A DNA stretch of 64,000 bases from Diploptera punctata (lineage: Eukaryota; Arthropoda; Insecta; Blattodea; Blaberidae). The notes under the pieces were generated by a model. The model was given only the letters and a program-made list of their open reading frames with translations, did not search any database and was not told the DNA's origin. The translations under genes and the position numbers were made by a program. Shown here one piece after another: positions 20,905 through 32,180 of this stretch; within the stretch, counting starts at the first letter, position 1, and each line of letters opens with the position of its first letter. The stretch lies in assembly GCA_030220185.1 (NCBI GenBank), contig JASPKZ010010273.1:2321501-2385500 (forward strand), given 5' to 3'.

Positions 20905-21480
20905 GTATATTTCGATGCGAGGTTGGGAAGTGGTTTCTTTAGATGGGAGGAAAATTTTTAAAAACCGAGCGATAGCGAGGTTTTTAATTTCCGAGATTAT
21001 GTAAAACACTTCACAAACCTGCGTTGTACATTATTTTTTGCGCGATGGTGTTTTCAAAATAATAAATAATACTAAAATAACAACATATTTGTTGGAAACA
21101 TTTGCGTTCATTGTAAACAATTGACTAACATTAACAGTGTGTTGAAACTACAGGAAGCCGTGAGATCAATTAGTGATAAAATGGCGGCAAGTATGTATTT
21201 ATTGTTTTATATTGTTTCAAATAAGTTTCAGGTCATTTAAAACGCAGATTTATATTAACACTACCTTTTGGATATTTTTTGTACTACATTGTATGTCGTA
21301 TATATAGAGGGCTGTGCTTTTACTTCCCACACGCGTTTTGTAATATGTAATATTACAGTATAGTTATTTAGGTTGGGAACCCCGAAATGTAGGAAGTTGA
21401 ACTTTCAATCGTGGTCATCATTGCTGTAAGTATGACAAAACGCACCATCGCTCAAAAATGTATTGTTGTATGTAATAATT
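20905..21480 (+). repeat. Dispersed repeat R2, longest uninterrupted copy
   Basis: Blocks GATGCGAGGTTGGGAAGTGG, ACCGAGCGATAGCGAGGTTT, AAAATGGCGGCAAGTATGTA, TTTATTGTTTTATATTGTTT, AACACTACCTTTTGGATATT and TTACTTCCCACACGCG recur in reverse at 55915-58605 and in the core at 51762-51899. GCGCGATGGTGTTTTC (21040) is inverted as AACGCACCATCGC (21439), suggesting a DNA element with internal or terminal inverted repeats. No coding capacity. Confidence 0.65.
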
Positions 21481-22084
21481 TGAATTTTTTATTTTAATAG
21501 TATTATTAAACGATTATTTGTAGTGAATGAGTTGTATTAATGAAACTTGAACCCAACATTTGTCTAGACTATTGAGAAATTACTCGAAGATCTGTCATAT
21601 TGATCGGTTTCGGTATTTGAACTCGAGTCATTACTTCCATTTTCTCAAATAGGAAATTGTTTTTCGAAATTGAAATGTTGCTGGTGAGACCTACTTTAAA
21701 TGCTAATAAGCTACTCAGTGCTGTATCTTATTAATTTCATGTTTAGTTATGAAATTAGCTACGGTCTTTGACTCTCTGTTCTTCTATAATGAGAATTCTT
21801 TATTTTTAAAGATGAAATGTATTTAAAATATCTCATGGATATGTCCTGTTTTATTGCTTGTTTCTCATTTGATGGTGGTATTTCAACTCCATATAATAGG
21901 TGCATAAGAATGAAATGCAGTGGATAAAATCCTGGATTAAAAAAAAGGCACGCAGTGTAGGCCTATTCAAAGAAAAATATCAAGGAGAGAATTAATCAAC
22001 TTAATATAGATCCTCCCAAAAATAACTGTAATCAATAAGCCTTTCTCTAGACTCTAATTATAGAATAATATTGGCGATTGTTCA
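21481..22084. other. No feature recognised
   Basis: AT-rich; no open frame or repeat recognised. Confidence 0.4.
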
Positions 22085-22560
22085 CTGTTAATAATTCGAC
22101 TGTCGGTATCAAGCCAGGTGGTTCGTGGCCGCGCAGACATAAGCTATCTTTACATCCCTATTCCGATCTAGTGTTTTCCAATCTTTTCCTGTATACTTTA
22201 CCTCTCTCAAATCATTCTCACCTCAAACCTGACCTATATACATTTCCCTCTGGTTTTCTTACAAGAAGTATCCGTGTCCCCTTTTATTCCTCACTCATGT
22301 TACTAAGCTCTTACTTTAAGCTACTTGAATTAATAAAATAGTGTAAATACAATTATAACAAATCGGATTACAATGCAATTTTAATTATTGAATTAAATGA
22401 AGGTAGCATGCCCATCGCTGTTTACGAGACTTAAATATTATTATGTATGGTTTTCCTCAATGATCATGCAGCTCACTAGTTTTCGGTTTTCTCCGCCTAT
22501 TTGTTCGTTCCTCTTTGGTGCAAAAATTGCCCTAAACATCTTCTTCTTCCTTCCAAGTAT
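22085..22560 (-). mobile_element. LINE-A 3' fragment, minus strand
   Basis: Matches reversed LINE-A: GTGGCCGCGCAGACATAAGC, TTTTCTTACAAGAAG and CCTATTTGTTCGTTCCTCTT. About 110 bp of unrelated AT-rich DNA (about 22295-22405) interrupts it between two segments that are adjacent in the other copies. Confidence 0.7.
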
Positions 22561-22600
22561 TAGGTCAAGGCCTGTTACGATCCTATAGCAAATTTTCCCT

Positions 22601-22980
22601 TCAGCGTTTCATAGGACGGCCCAGAAATCTTCGTCCTCTTGGTATATAATTATAAACAGCTTTGCGGATCCGATTTGAACTCATTCTTTCAAGATGGTGT
22701 TTCCAATTTAGTTGGTACTGTTTAATATATTCCAAAATTGACGTAGTCTTCAATTCTTTTATGATATCGGTGTTCCTTTTCCGATCCCATCTGTTGTGGC
22801 CAGCTGTTCTGCGCATGAATCTCATTTCACAAGCCGTTATTCTGCTTTCATGTTGTCTTTTTAGTGTCCATGCTTCACTACCATAGGTCAACACTGGTCT
22901 AGCCAATTTATTCTCAAATACTGGTATTTGTAGTGAAATATATTTTACTTTCTTCATCTCTCACTCTATCTCCTTTTATT
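22601..22980 (-). pseudogene. LINE reverse transcriptase C-terminus (LINE-B)
   Basis: A 118-codon minus-strand frame (22957-22601) reads LARPVLTYGSEAWTLKRQHE, MRFMRRTAGHNRWDRKRN and ending GRRFLGRPMKR. This is the segment after the polymerase domain in non-LTR elements (Y-G-x-E-x-W ... MRRTAG ... GRP..R). It is the same family type as 40320-40735 and related to 26800-27640. Only the 3' end is present, so it is a 5'-truncated copy. Confidence 0.78.
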
Positions 22981-23666
22981 TGTAATTATGGTAGTTTCTA
23001 CTTCTATTACTTAAATCTCTAGATAGCGATCTATTAAATAAAGAGTGAGTGAAAACTCAGATTTTGTGTGAAGCATAATGAAACACAAGTCTGAGTTTCC
23101 ACATATTTATTCGGTATTCGAAGCGAAGGAATCTGGAAGTGCTAATATGTAAAACTCAAAGAGAAAGAAAACAATGTAAGTAGAGAAAATGGGCATTCGA
23201 AGTACTGAATGCAGGTCCTCCACATTTGATATTCGATTTCAGACCGATTTTGTTCTTTTATATATCGAACTTATTTTGTTTCATAAATTGAGTAGCGAAA
23301 CAACGTAACTTGGCTTTCGATGAAAATTGCCTATTTATCATCACTTCTATACTTACTCTTGCACCTATAAATTACTGCAGGCAGCTATTTCCCCTGAAGG
23401 GATTAAATACATATTTAATCTGCCTGTGTCGTCACAATAATCGTTTTAGTTTATGTTTTACACCACCACAATGGAAAACTGAGGTTAGATTTTACAGAGA
23501 AATGTATGATAATTCTGCAATTATATACAACATTACTTATTGGATGTTATTTTCTAAATACCCTATTATAATATATACTAATTCCTAAAACAGAGCATAT
23601 TTACTCGTACGCTTATTTAATCATTTAGCTGTATTTCTTTACTTAGCCTTTTTTCTTTGTAGGTAC
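22981..23666. other. No gene; one short hairpin
   Basis: Contains a hairpin at 23050-23103 (GTGAAAACTCAGATTTTGTG against CACAAGTCTGAGTTTCCAC). The 92-codon frame at 23310-23588 has no recognisable motif. Confidence 0.4.
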
Positions 23667-24146
23667 GAAAATATATTACTGTTATCCTACCAGTTGTATT
23701 ATATGGATGTGAAATATGGACTCTTACTTTAAGGGAGGAAAGGAGATTACGAGTATTTGAGAATAAATTACTGGAATTTTTTTGGACCAAAGAGAGATGA
23801 ACCGACAGGCGAATGAAGAAGACAACATAACAGTGATGTACATGGTCTTTATAGGAAGCCAGATATAATAAAAACAGTTAAGTCACGTAGAATGCAGTGG
23901 GCAGGACATGTAGCACGAATGGGGAATGAAATACGTGTATGGAAGCTTCTTGTAGGAAAACCAGAGGGAAAACGCCCAGTTAGTAGACCAAGAATGAGGT
24001 GGGAAAATAACATTAATCAAGATTTGGGAGATGTAGAATATATAGAGAATGATTGGAAAACATTAGCTCAGGATAGGGATGTATGGAGAGCTTATGTTCG
24101 CGCGGCCATGAACCAACGGGTTCGATAGCACCAGTTAGTTAGTTAG
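23667..24146 (+). mobile_element. LINE-A 3' fragment, plus strand
   Basis: Starts inside TVILPVVLYGCE and runs to the stop and an AGTTAGTTAG tail. The frame at 23892-24128 is intact over the last 78 codons: GHVARMG, GKPEGKRPVSRPRMRWENNI, YVRAAMNQRVR. A short TAGGTAC duplication flanks it (about 23661 and 24146). Confidence 0.82.
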
Positions 24147-24324
24147 GTACCTTTACATGCCTCTTGCCTCCTGAGCTATATAGGCAGAATATTTTTATCT
24201 CTGTGCCTCACATTTTTTTAACCGCTCACAAACATGAAGGACCTTCCCGGATGAGTGTGTAACCTTCTTAATGCCTACTCCACTTCAGAGATATGAGATA
24301 CGTCATTCACATGTGATATGGGTG

Positions 24325-24440
24325 ATTATGATGGTCAGATAGTGTTTGGTGACTTTTAAGTCTTAAAATTTACTCATATCTGTCTTATGGGTGAGGAAAC
24401 CTCCTCCAGAAAACTTGTCTCGACCGAGGCTTCCTGCATC
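24325..24440 (-). mobile_element. Degenerate SINE A body, minus strand
   Basis: GATGGTCAGATAGTGTTTGG, then CTTATGGGTGAGGAAACC, AACTTGTCTCGACCGAGG: the SINE A body and B-box side with many substitutions. The head is not recognisable beyond about 24440. Confidence 0.5.
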
Positions 24441-26799
24441 CCAAACAACGATGTTTCTCCCAGACTACACCGTTTGCATACATTTTCAATAAGGATGACG
24501 CATTTTAACAATTTTATAACACGGTACTGATTGATTTGCTTCACTTTTTTATAAATAGTGACCACAGTTTTAAAATTCCTGGTAACAGTAACTCGTGTTA
24601 CTTTGTCGAGGTTCATATTTAAAAACCAACCTCTCATTAATCTCAGACTCATCTATTAACAGCGTTGATTTTCACCTGGATCATCTCAATTTTAGTATTT
24701 TATTTACATGTGTATTGCTTGAACATACAACATATAAAAATAAAATTTACATTAATATGTTTTCTTGAATTTAAATTCCTCACGGCTGTGGACTCATACG
24801 TTCTTGCTCATTTTGTAACGTTATGCAAATAAATAAATAAATAAATATATTACTACATTATTAAAAATAAAAATATGTCTCGGTAGTAAAGCATTCATTG
24901 ATAGCAGTTTGCAAATTATGAAAGAGAAACTTGAAAATATTTGTACATACAATCTTTGTCCTTCATTGTGCAGGTTACATCCAATGCTTAGCTGTTTATT
25001 AATACATTAAGCAAACTGAACAATGAGTAGTTATTAAAAAATAGGAAGCAAAAGATAACAATATCCTATAAGGAAATATTGAATAGAGAATGTGATTCAT
25101 GAGGACTGAAGGCATCAAGAACACAGTTATAATCAACCCAAATAAATTTGTATGTTAACCAGAAAATTGGTAATATACGTAGATATATAATAAAATTTAT
25201 TCAGAAAGGTTTAAAAAGAAATAATATTCTCCAAAATAAGTAAGAAGTATTAAATTTATGTGGCCAAATAAATCCAACATAATACCTAGATCCAAACTTT
25301 AAAAGTAAGATATTATAATACACCACAATATAAATACAAATAAATTAGAAAAAATTAAAAGTACGAAAAAATTCTGAGTAATTAAGTATGAAATATTGTT
25401 AAATAAAGCTTTATCTAATTTGATTGAAAAAAGTTATATAAAATTAGTGCAGAGCGTAGACACAATATTTATTATAAGTCAAGACTCCGCGCAAACATAC
25501 AAATATAACATATAGAAAATACATTACGTAACAGAAATAACAAAAATTCTCCTTGGAGAATATTGATGTCAGGAATTTATGAGAAGTAGGAAGAAAGGCA
25601 GGAATGTAATTATTAAGTTGTATAGAATGTTCTCGCAAGCCTCTATTTTTGAGTAGGCAACTCAAATTTCAGTCGTGATGTAGCATGCATTAAATGATTT
25701 TGCGGGAGGAACGAGGGGTATCAAGTGTATAACGAAATGTGTTAGGAATTTTTGTTTTATTTTTACAATATATGTAACCTTCAGGTCGATCGTTATAGTT
25801 TAGTACATTAATATTCCCTCAAGAAATGTGATTTGAAGTTAAAAGGTATATCCGCTTTAACTGTTATGGGAAAAATAACATATTTAATGCTTTAATGTAA
25901 TTTTTACCCCCCATATATCAATTTCTCAATTACCTCTCTGCATAATTAATACTTTATTTATTTTTAATTTTATTAAAACTGAACTACAAGTTCTGAGAGA
26001 GAAAAAAAACGAAAAGTATTGATTTTTCATTCCTAATAGTGTAATGCGTGATGCATATAGTAAAAAAAATTATAAAACTTCTTGAATGACACCCTTTACA
26101 TAATGGAAAACTGTAAGGCGAATAAGTGGGGGATTTATTTTAAGTGTCGATTTTTTCAAAATGCCAATAGAAAGAAAATGTTCAAATTGTCCTGAATTAA
26201 ATTATCAAGAACATTTTCAGTTTTCTCGTTAAACAACGCATAACATTTGTGCTTAGTTTATTTTACCAAAGCGATTAATTCTTGTTCTGTATTTAATATG
26301 AAGCATTGCATTTTCTTAATTATTTATAAAAGATTGAGGTTAAAATTAGTGCTTAATTTGTTGTGAGAGAGGAATTTGTTAGGTATGTTGTTGAAATAAT
26401 ACTATTTAATGTGTATGTGTGTGTGTGTGTGTGTGTGTGTATAGGCCTATATATAATTATTTGTAGACTTCAATTACATAGGTATATGGAAAGCTATCAT
26501 TATTCAAGTAGGAGAAAATAGCAACCTTGTTTAATATATCCTATGAAATGCTTGGTCTATCTTAGCGTCCTTCATAAGGTCAAAATTCGCAAATTCCTAT
26601 GCCACCTTATGTTTTGTGAGATTTATTAATTTAATTTTCAGAAAATGTGAAGACTTAAACAGTTTTCCTGCTGTGATTGAGACAGAACTCTCTCAGTTGG
26701 AATCAGACTGTTAAAAATGTAATAAAGGGTAACAATGAATAACAAAATCATCAAATAGGTTTATTAACAATTAGAAAAGAATGAAATTAATACAGTTGG
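24441..26799. other. Long AT-rich stretch without genes
   Basis: Contains an AAAT tract (24825-24850) and a (TG)n microsatellite (26408-26441). No open frame with a recognisable motif; the minus-strand frames at 24374-24652 and 25444-25665 lack any family signature. Confidence 0.45.
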
Positions 26800-27640
26800 T
26801 AATTATATGGTAAAATTTTGAAATATTTAATAGAAGGAGATTGTAGTGATAAACAAGATGAAGAACAGGCAGAATTTCCAGCGGGACGATCAACAGCTGA
26901 TCATATTTTTGTTGTTAAACAACTAATGGAAAAGACAAATGCTGAAGAACAATCACTGCATTTGTTATTGGTCGATTTAGAAAAAGCTTATGACTCTGTA
27001 CCGCTAAATAAATTATGGGATGTTTTACAAGAAAAGATTGAAAATAAATTACTTGTGAATGCAATATACAAACATACAAATTCTAGAATAAAGATTGGGA
27101 AAATATGTCCCATGAATTTTCAGTAACAAAATATTTGAATAATTTTACATATCTAGGTTGCAATATCTCATATGAAGAAGAAAAGGCTGTAAATGCAAAA
27201 ATATTTAAATTTTTAAGAATTTTAGGGATAAATTCTAACTTCAAGCCATAGTTAGTCCAAAAACATTCAGGAATAAAAGTGTATAAAACACTGGCTCTTC
27301 CAACTCTTATGTACGGTAGCGAAGTATGGGCGTTGAAACAGAAGGATGTACAGAGACTATCTCCTGAAATGAGATACCTTCGGAGGACGGCAGGATATAC
27401 GCTACTAGATCACAAAAAATGAAGAAATCTTAGAAGAATTACACATGGAACCTTCAGAAAACAAAATTTCTGATTATAAGTCAAGAAGGATGCAACATGT
27501 TCATCGAATGGAAAATCTCAGGATACCCAAACAAATGTTAAGATATCAACCTGCAGGAAGAAGCAGACCAGGACGTCCACTCAAAAGATTTCTGGATGGT
27601 GTTTCTCTTGAGGCCGAAACAGTTAAAAAATGACCTAAAT
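26800..27640 (+). pseudogene. LINE reverse transcriptase with internal deletion (LINE-C)
   Basis: First frame 26818-27126: FPAGRSTADHIFVVKQLMEK and LLLVDLEKAYDSVPLNKLWD (motif with catalytic Asp), ending at RIKIG. The sequence then jumps directly to FTYLGCNISYEEEKAV, so motif B, the YxDD box and what lies between have been deleted. The C-terminus follows in several frames: TLALPTLMYGSEVWALKQKD, MRYLRRTAGY, and 27445-27633 with HVHRMENLRIPKQML and GRSRPGRPLKRF. Non-functional. Confidence 0.8.
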
Positions 27641-27654
27641 TCGTTAATGTACTA

Positions 27655-28366
27655 TGATGATGATATTATTTACGTCAAGGCTGTAGCTTATCCCCAACGT
27701 TGTTCAAGATTTATATGCAACAAGCTTTACAAACATGGAAGAAAAAATGTAAAGGTATGGAGATACCTACAGAAGATACAACTGTTTATACATTATTATT
27801 TACAGATGACCAGTTGGTTATAGCACAGGATTATGAGGATAAGAATTATATGAGTCGAAAACACATAGAAGAGTACATTAAATGGGGTTTAAAAGTTAAT
27901 TTTAATACATCATTTTATTTATCTTGAGATGATGAAAAGAAAGATTTAGTTTTAGAAGATGGATTGGAATGTATCAAAGAATATGAAGAATGTAATTACA
28001 TGGGGATCAAAATTAACTCAAAGTGTAGCCAAGAAAATTACATAAAATATAGAATTTAAAAGGCGGACCGGTAATATAAATGCTAATCGGAGTTTTTGTG
28101 GGATAAGAACATAGGCATAGATACCAAATTACAAATTTATAAATCCATAATTTGAAGCACGCTAACATACGGTGCAGAAACTTGGCAGTTGAATAACATT
28201 TTTAGATTAAAAAGAATGTCTACTGAAATAGATTGTTTTAGACGCTCAACTAGACTTTCTAAATTGGGGGAAAAAAATACAATCATCAAACAACAAATGA
28301 GAGTCCAAAATTCAATATTAGATTTTGTGAGGTACAGACAGTTAAAATTGTATGTTCATATACGTA
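27655..28366 (+). pseudogene. LINE reverse transcriptase, 5' piece (LINE-D), cut by mariner
   Basis: Begins at RQGCSLSPTLFKIYMQQALQ (motif B, about 27675), then LLFTDDQLVIAQDYED (catalytic box, FTDD rather than FADD, about 27795), then VNFNTSFYLS, CIKEYEECNYMGIKINSKC and TLTYGAETWQLNN, and stops in ILDFVRYRQLKLYVHIR at the mariner insertion. Several stops and frame changes. The protein continues at 29717. Confidence 0.8.
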
Positions 28367-29714
28367 CAGGGTGATTCAGAAATATGGTTACACGTTTGAT
28401 CGCATTTTGTGACGAAAATATTTTATTAAAGGAAATATGATGCTATCATTGAAAAGGGAATACTTCAAATTACAACAATAGAACAAAACAAATCACTTAC
28501 AACAACACTAAGCAAGTCACTTTATTGCTTCAAACTGTTCGCCGTTTGCATCCAAATATAATTGACAACGCTTTGGGAAGTCATTCATTGCGTTATAATA
28601 CATGTTTAGAGGAATAGCTCTCATTTCTTCCTCAATCACTAATTTCAGCATGTCGACGTCTTCAGGTTTCCGGGCATAAACCTTCTCCTTCAAATAACCC
28701 CACAACCAAAAGTCACATGCTGTGAGGTCAGGGGAACGGGCTGGCCATTCGATGGGGCCTCTTCTTCCCACCCACCTGTTTTGCAAATGATCATCCAAAA
28801 TTTCCCTCACCGCAATTGCATAGTGAGGAGGCGCACCATCCTGCTGGAATAAACATTGTTCATGTTCAGCGCTTTGCATTACCGGCAGGACAATTTGTCT
28901 AAGGATGCCACTATACCGATCACCATAACATTCTCATCCAAAATTCGCATTCCTAACAGTCCTTCCCATCCGATAATAGCCCAAACAGTGACTTTGCCGC
29001 ATCTTAAACGTATCTCTTCAATAATATTAGGATTCTCTTTACCATAATAGTGACAATTGTGTTGATTAAGACGTCCGTTCACATGGAAAACAGCTTAATC
29101 AGAAAAGTGCAATTTTCTGTACCAATGTTCGTCGTTTACTGATTCCTTTACAACAAATTCACAAAATTCCATCCGCCTGTCAGGGTCGTCTTAATTAAGT
29201 TCGTGGACATGATTCGGTTTGAAGGGGTGGTACTTCTCACGCTTCAAAACACGACATACACTCGATTGACTGATATGAAGCTCACGTGCGGTTGGCAGGT
29301 TGGTTTTTGTGGGCTAGCGTCGAACGCCTCCACGATGCTCTTCGTTGGTTCTGCATCCGTGCTAATGCGAGGACTTCCAGGAGGTTTGATTTTCTACATC
29401 CTTCCCATTTCCAGCAGTCGTTTTCTCCAGTTCCCCACAGTCGACGGCTGCAATGCTACGTTAAACTCACGACTTGCCCGTCTTGCGGCCTCACGATCAT
29501 TAGCATACGTTATTGCCCATGCATCTATTGTAATTTGCTGTTGCATATTCAACGCCATTTTGACTAATGACGTAAGTTCTACACTGTTTTGTTTTATTCC
29601 ATCATTGTAATTTGAAAAATTGCCTTTCCAACGGTAATATCATATTTCCTGTAATGGTAATATTTTCATCACACAACGCGATCAAACGTATAGCCATATT
29701 TATGATTCACCCCG
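28367..29714 (-). mobile_element. Mariner-like element with ~45 bp TIRs, inserted in LINE-D
   Basis: Left end CAGGGTGATTCAGAAATATG continues with GTTACACGTTTGATCGCATT; the right end on the other strand reads CGGGGTGAATCATAAATATG and GCTATACGTTTGATCGCGTT. TA flanks both ends (28365-28366, 29715-29716). Removing it restores a continuous LINE-D reading (HIR before, RMPE after). 1348 bp long. Confidence 0.92.
28517..29558 (-). pseudogene. Mariner-like transposase, frameshifted
   Basis: Start at 29558 (MALNMQQQITIDAWAITYAN), a DNA-binding segment (REFNVALQPSTVGNWRKRLL), then a broken region with HFSD before a stop, NGRLNQHNCHYYGKENPNI, and the last 120 codons intact (28879-28517): LFQQDGAPPHYAIAVRE with a catalytic Asp, RRGPIEWPARSPDLTACDFW with the third acidic position, and WGYLKEKVYARKP. 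In-frame stops and at least three frame changes separate the blocks. The QQDGAPPH and SPDL..CDFWLWG blocks are diagnostic of an insect Tc1/mariner family. Confidence 0.88.
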
Positions 29715-29716
29715 TA

Positions 29717-29850
29717 GAATGCCAGAGACAAGATTGCCCAGACAAGCTTTGGAATGGATTCCACCTGGGAAAGAAAGGAGATTTAAATAGACGCATGATA
29801 TGAGAAGAGGTGCGAGGGAGATATGTCTAGGCATAGGAAGATGTTCTATT
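29717..29850 (+). pseudogene. LINE-D reverse transcriptase, 3' piece
   Basis: RMPETRLPRQALEWIPPGKE continues the protein that ends at 28366; ~40 codons later the reading ends. The same segment occurs in another LINE fragment at 42413-42660 (RMPEQRLPKIVMEWIP). Confidence 0.78.
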
Positions 29851-29867
29851 ACATTGAAGACCTGTCT

Positions 29868-29896
29868 ATAAATAAATAAATAAATAAATAAATACA
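29868..29896 (+). repeat. (AAAT)n microsatellite, probable LINE-D tail
   Basis: Seven AAAT units directly after the LINE-D end, probably its 3' tail. Confidence 0.7.
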
Positions 29897-29900
29897 TAAA

Positions 29901-30130
29901 AGAATGAAAGATATCAGAACACATACTACATTCCAACTTCTTAGATATAATATCAGTTATCAATATGATGAAGATACAGGGCCTACATATAATAAACAAA
30001 GCTATGAATTGATGGGTGGCACGAAACGAAGAATCTTGAAAAAACTCAGGAAAGACACACAATTTGAGTTTTACGAAGTAATGGCTGTAATAACTTTACT
30101 ATATGGAAGAGTACAGAGTAATATATATAT
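29901..30130 (+). pseudogene. LINE reverse transcriptase C-terminal fragment
   Basis: One frame reads FQLLRYNISYQYDED, then RRILKKLRKDTQFEFYEVMA and TLLYG. This is the F-x-Y-L-G-x-x-I-S-Y ... K-F-Y-K-V-M-A ... L-L-Y-G segment after the polymerase domain of LINE-B/C-type elements. It has lost both ends. Moderately diverged but unmistakable in layout. Confidence 0.7.
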
Positions 30131-30940
30131 ACATACATATATAATCATCTAAATGTATAAATTATCAAGAAATAAATAAAACATTGATAAATTAAGGAAG
30201 AGATGGATTAAGTTTTTTTTTACAATTGATGATATAATTCTGCAACTTCAACGAAACAATATCTGGGCAATATGAATGAAACTCGGGTACCAATTGCAGT
30301 CCCTCAGGAATTAGTAATGTGGGAAGATATATAAATATATAACAATGAGACTGTAACAGCCAGAAGAGCCTAATACTTGGATTAGAAGAAGAAAAAGAAA
30401 AAAATGAACGAGTAGTAAGATTCATTTCTCACGTGTGATCAAGGATAGGAAATGAGAAAGTATGAAAATTATTGACTCTACTCCATAAAGCAACTTCTTC
30501 ATTAATTATGGTAGCAAAGTGCTGTGTAGTTATTATTGGATAGCAAGTGCTCATCTATTAGCAATAACTTTATGAAGAAGGAAGGCATTGATCCTCATGA
30601 AACTATAAAATTACGTTTTACTGTTTGTTGTGTTGTAATGTGAATACTTCCATTACAGATGAGGCGTTACATCTGTAGTTGTTTATACTCTCAATACTTA
30701 TTTTAAAGTAAAGAAACCTATAATTTTCTCATATTACTTAATATTGACAGCACTTACATGTTCTTAGGTAAAGGCCATGGAATACAAACGACCTTCAACA
30801 GTGATGTATATATGATTTTTTTTGAAGAAATTAAATCAGATTTTTAATCATAAAATATTTAATAGTTACATGGATTCATTGTGTAGAGGTATATTTTATT
30901 ATAATCACAATAGATTTGCTTTGTGTGATTTGACAATTGT
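30131..30940. other. No feature recognised
   Basis: AT-rich spacer, no repeat or gene recognised. Confidence 0.4.
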
Positions 30941-31082
30941 TAAAAAACACTATAAACCGATAGGGAAAAAAATACAAGGACGTCTCATGATGAGACTCCT
31001 GGGAGACCGGAAAAGGCCAACAAGTGGTTTAATTCCCAGACAGCTAGAATATGATGATGGTTATGAATATTTTTCATTTAAT
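30941..31082 (+). pseudogene. Possible LINE 3' end
   Basis: KPIGKKIQGRLMM and GDRKRPTSGLIPRQ resemble the last codons of LINE-B-type elements, and AAAAGGCCAACAAGTGG resembles the end at 40690-40735 (GAACAGGCCGTTGGGC). Short and uncertain. Confidence 0.35.
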
Positions 31083-31084
31083 GC

Positions 31085-31406
31085 TTGAGGTTATAATTTC
31101 GACATTTCTGGTGTTCTCTCCTTTTATTGACGTGATTGTACTCCTTTCTGAGTGTTGGGGCGGATGATGATGGCAGTGATGCGCGAGGAGAGTCCTAAAT
31201 CATAAACTTAATCTAAGGCGAATACGAATGATGATGGCCATATGATGTTCGGTACTGTTTGAGCCGTACAGTTTCCTGATATTTGTCTTAAAGGTGAGGA
31301 AAACCCCTAAAGAGACTTCAGCCACGAAACTTTTCCCGACCGGGGATCGAACCCGGGCCCGCTGCATGACTGGACAGCACGCTACCTCAAGACCACAGCG
31401 GTGGAT
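31085..31406 (-). mobile_element. SINE A with type-2 tail, minus strand
   Basis: Type-2 tail (TTCTGGTGTTCTCTCC), body (CTTAAAGGTGAGGAAAACCC), B-box (CCGGGGATCGAACCCGGGCC) and head (GACCACAGCGGTGGA) in minus orientation. The tail has an internal deletion around 31160. Confidence 0.85.
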
Positions 31407-32030
31407 TATTAACTTTTAATATTATTTTAATGCGACATTGATTGTGACTGACGCTAATAATAATGAATGATAAACGAAATGCGCTTCGATAAACTATAGT
31501 TATTAATCTGATAGCAAATATTTTCAGTCATTTGCTGTTTTTATCGATGTGAATTATTTTATATTTTTATTCGTTCCATGTAGATTGCATAAAGCTTATC
31601 CTCTTTATGAAAATAACAAAGGAATATTTTCTTCAACCTTATCGTTGCTGCTACTACAATTTCTACTACTACTGGTGCCGACTTTTCTTATCACTATTAC
31701 TAATACTATTGCAAGATCAATTGTTGTCATTATCACTGATCTTACTACTGATATTGTTGCTACTTCTTATTGCTATTACTCTTGCGCGCCAAACCTAACC
31801 TCCAAAGATGAACCGTTACCACTATTAGACCTCTATAGATATTAAAAAAAAAGTAAACATGTATGCAATTTTATAGAGACCAATGTTTCATTGTAAAACT
31901 AATTTTTAATAATTATTCCCTTACGTGTAGTATGTGAAAAAAATCGAAGAAAAAAAACTCTCCATGATTTCTTAGAGACTCATCATTATTTATTAGTAAT
32001 AAACAGTCCATATCTACATACTTTTTGGCC
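31407..32030. other. No gene; ACT/TAC-rich tract
   Basis: Contains an imperfect triplet-rich tract (31640-31790, CTACTACAATTTCTACTACT type). The 98-codon frame across it is a product of the tract. Confidence 0.5.
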
Positions 32031-32180
32031 GGGATTGATGGAATTTTTAGGACGGGAAAATCCAGGGAACAAATCCTCCGGGAGGGACTTTAAACTGTGG
32101 ATCCCTAGTCTGAAGATTTTCAGGCTCGTAAAAGAACCATAAGCCTGAATAAGAAGGCCTCTGTAAATTATAACCGACCT
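32031..32180 (+). repeat. Dispersed repeat R5, copy 1
   Basis: GGGAAAATCCAGGGAACAAA, CCTCCGGGAGGGACTTTAAA, AGTCTGAAGATTTTCAGGCT and AAGCCTGAATAAGAAGGCCT recur in reverse at 53681-53825. CTCCGGGAG is a perfect short palindrome. Class unknown. Confidence 0.7.

Noticed and set aside
29203..29610. Plus-strand frames of 135 and 93 codons
   Set aside because: Antisense of the mariner-like transposase at 28517-29558.
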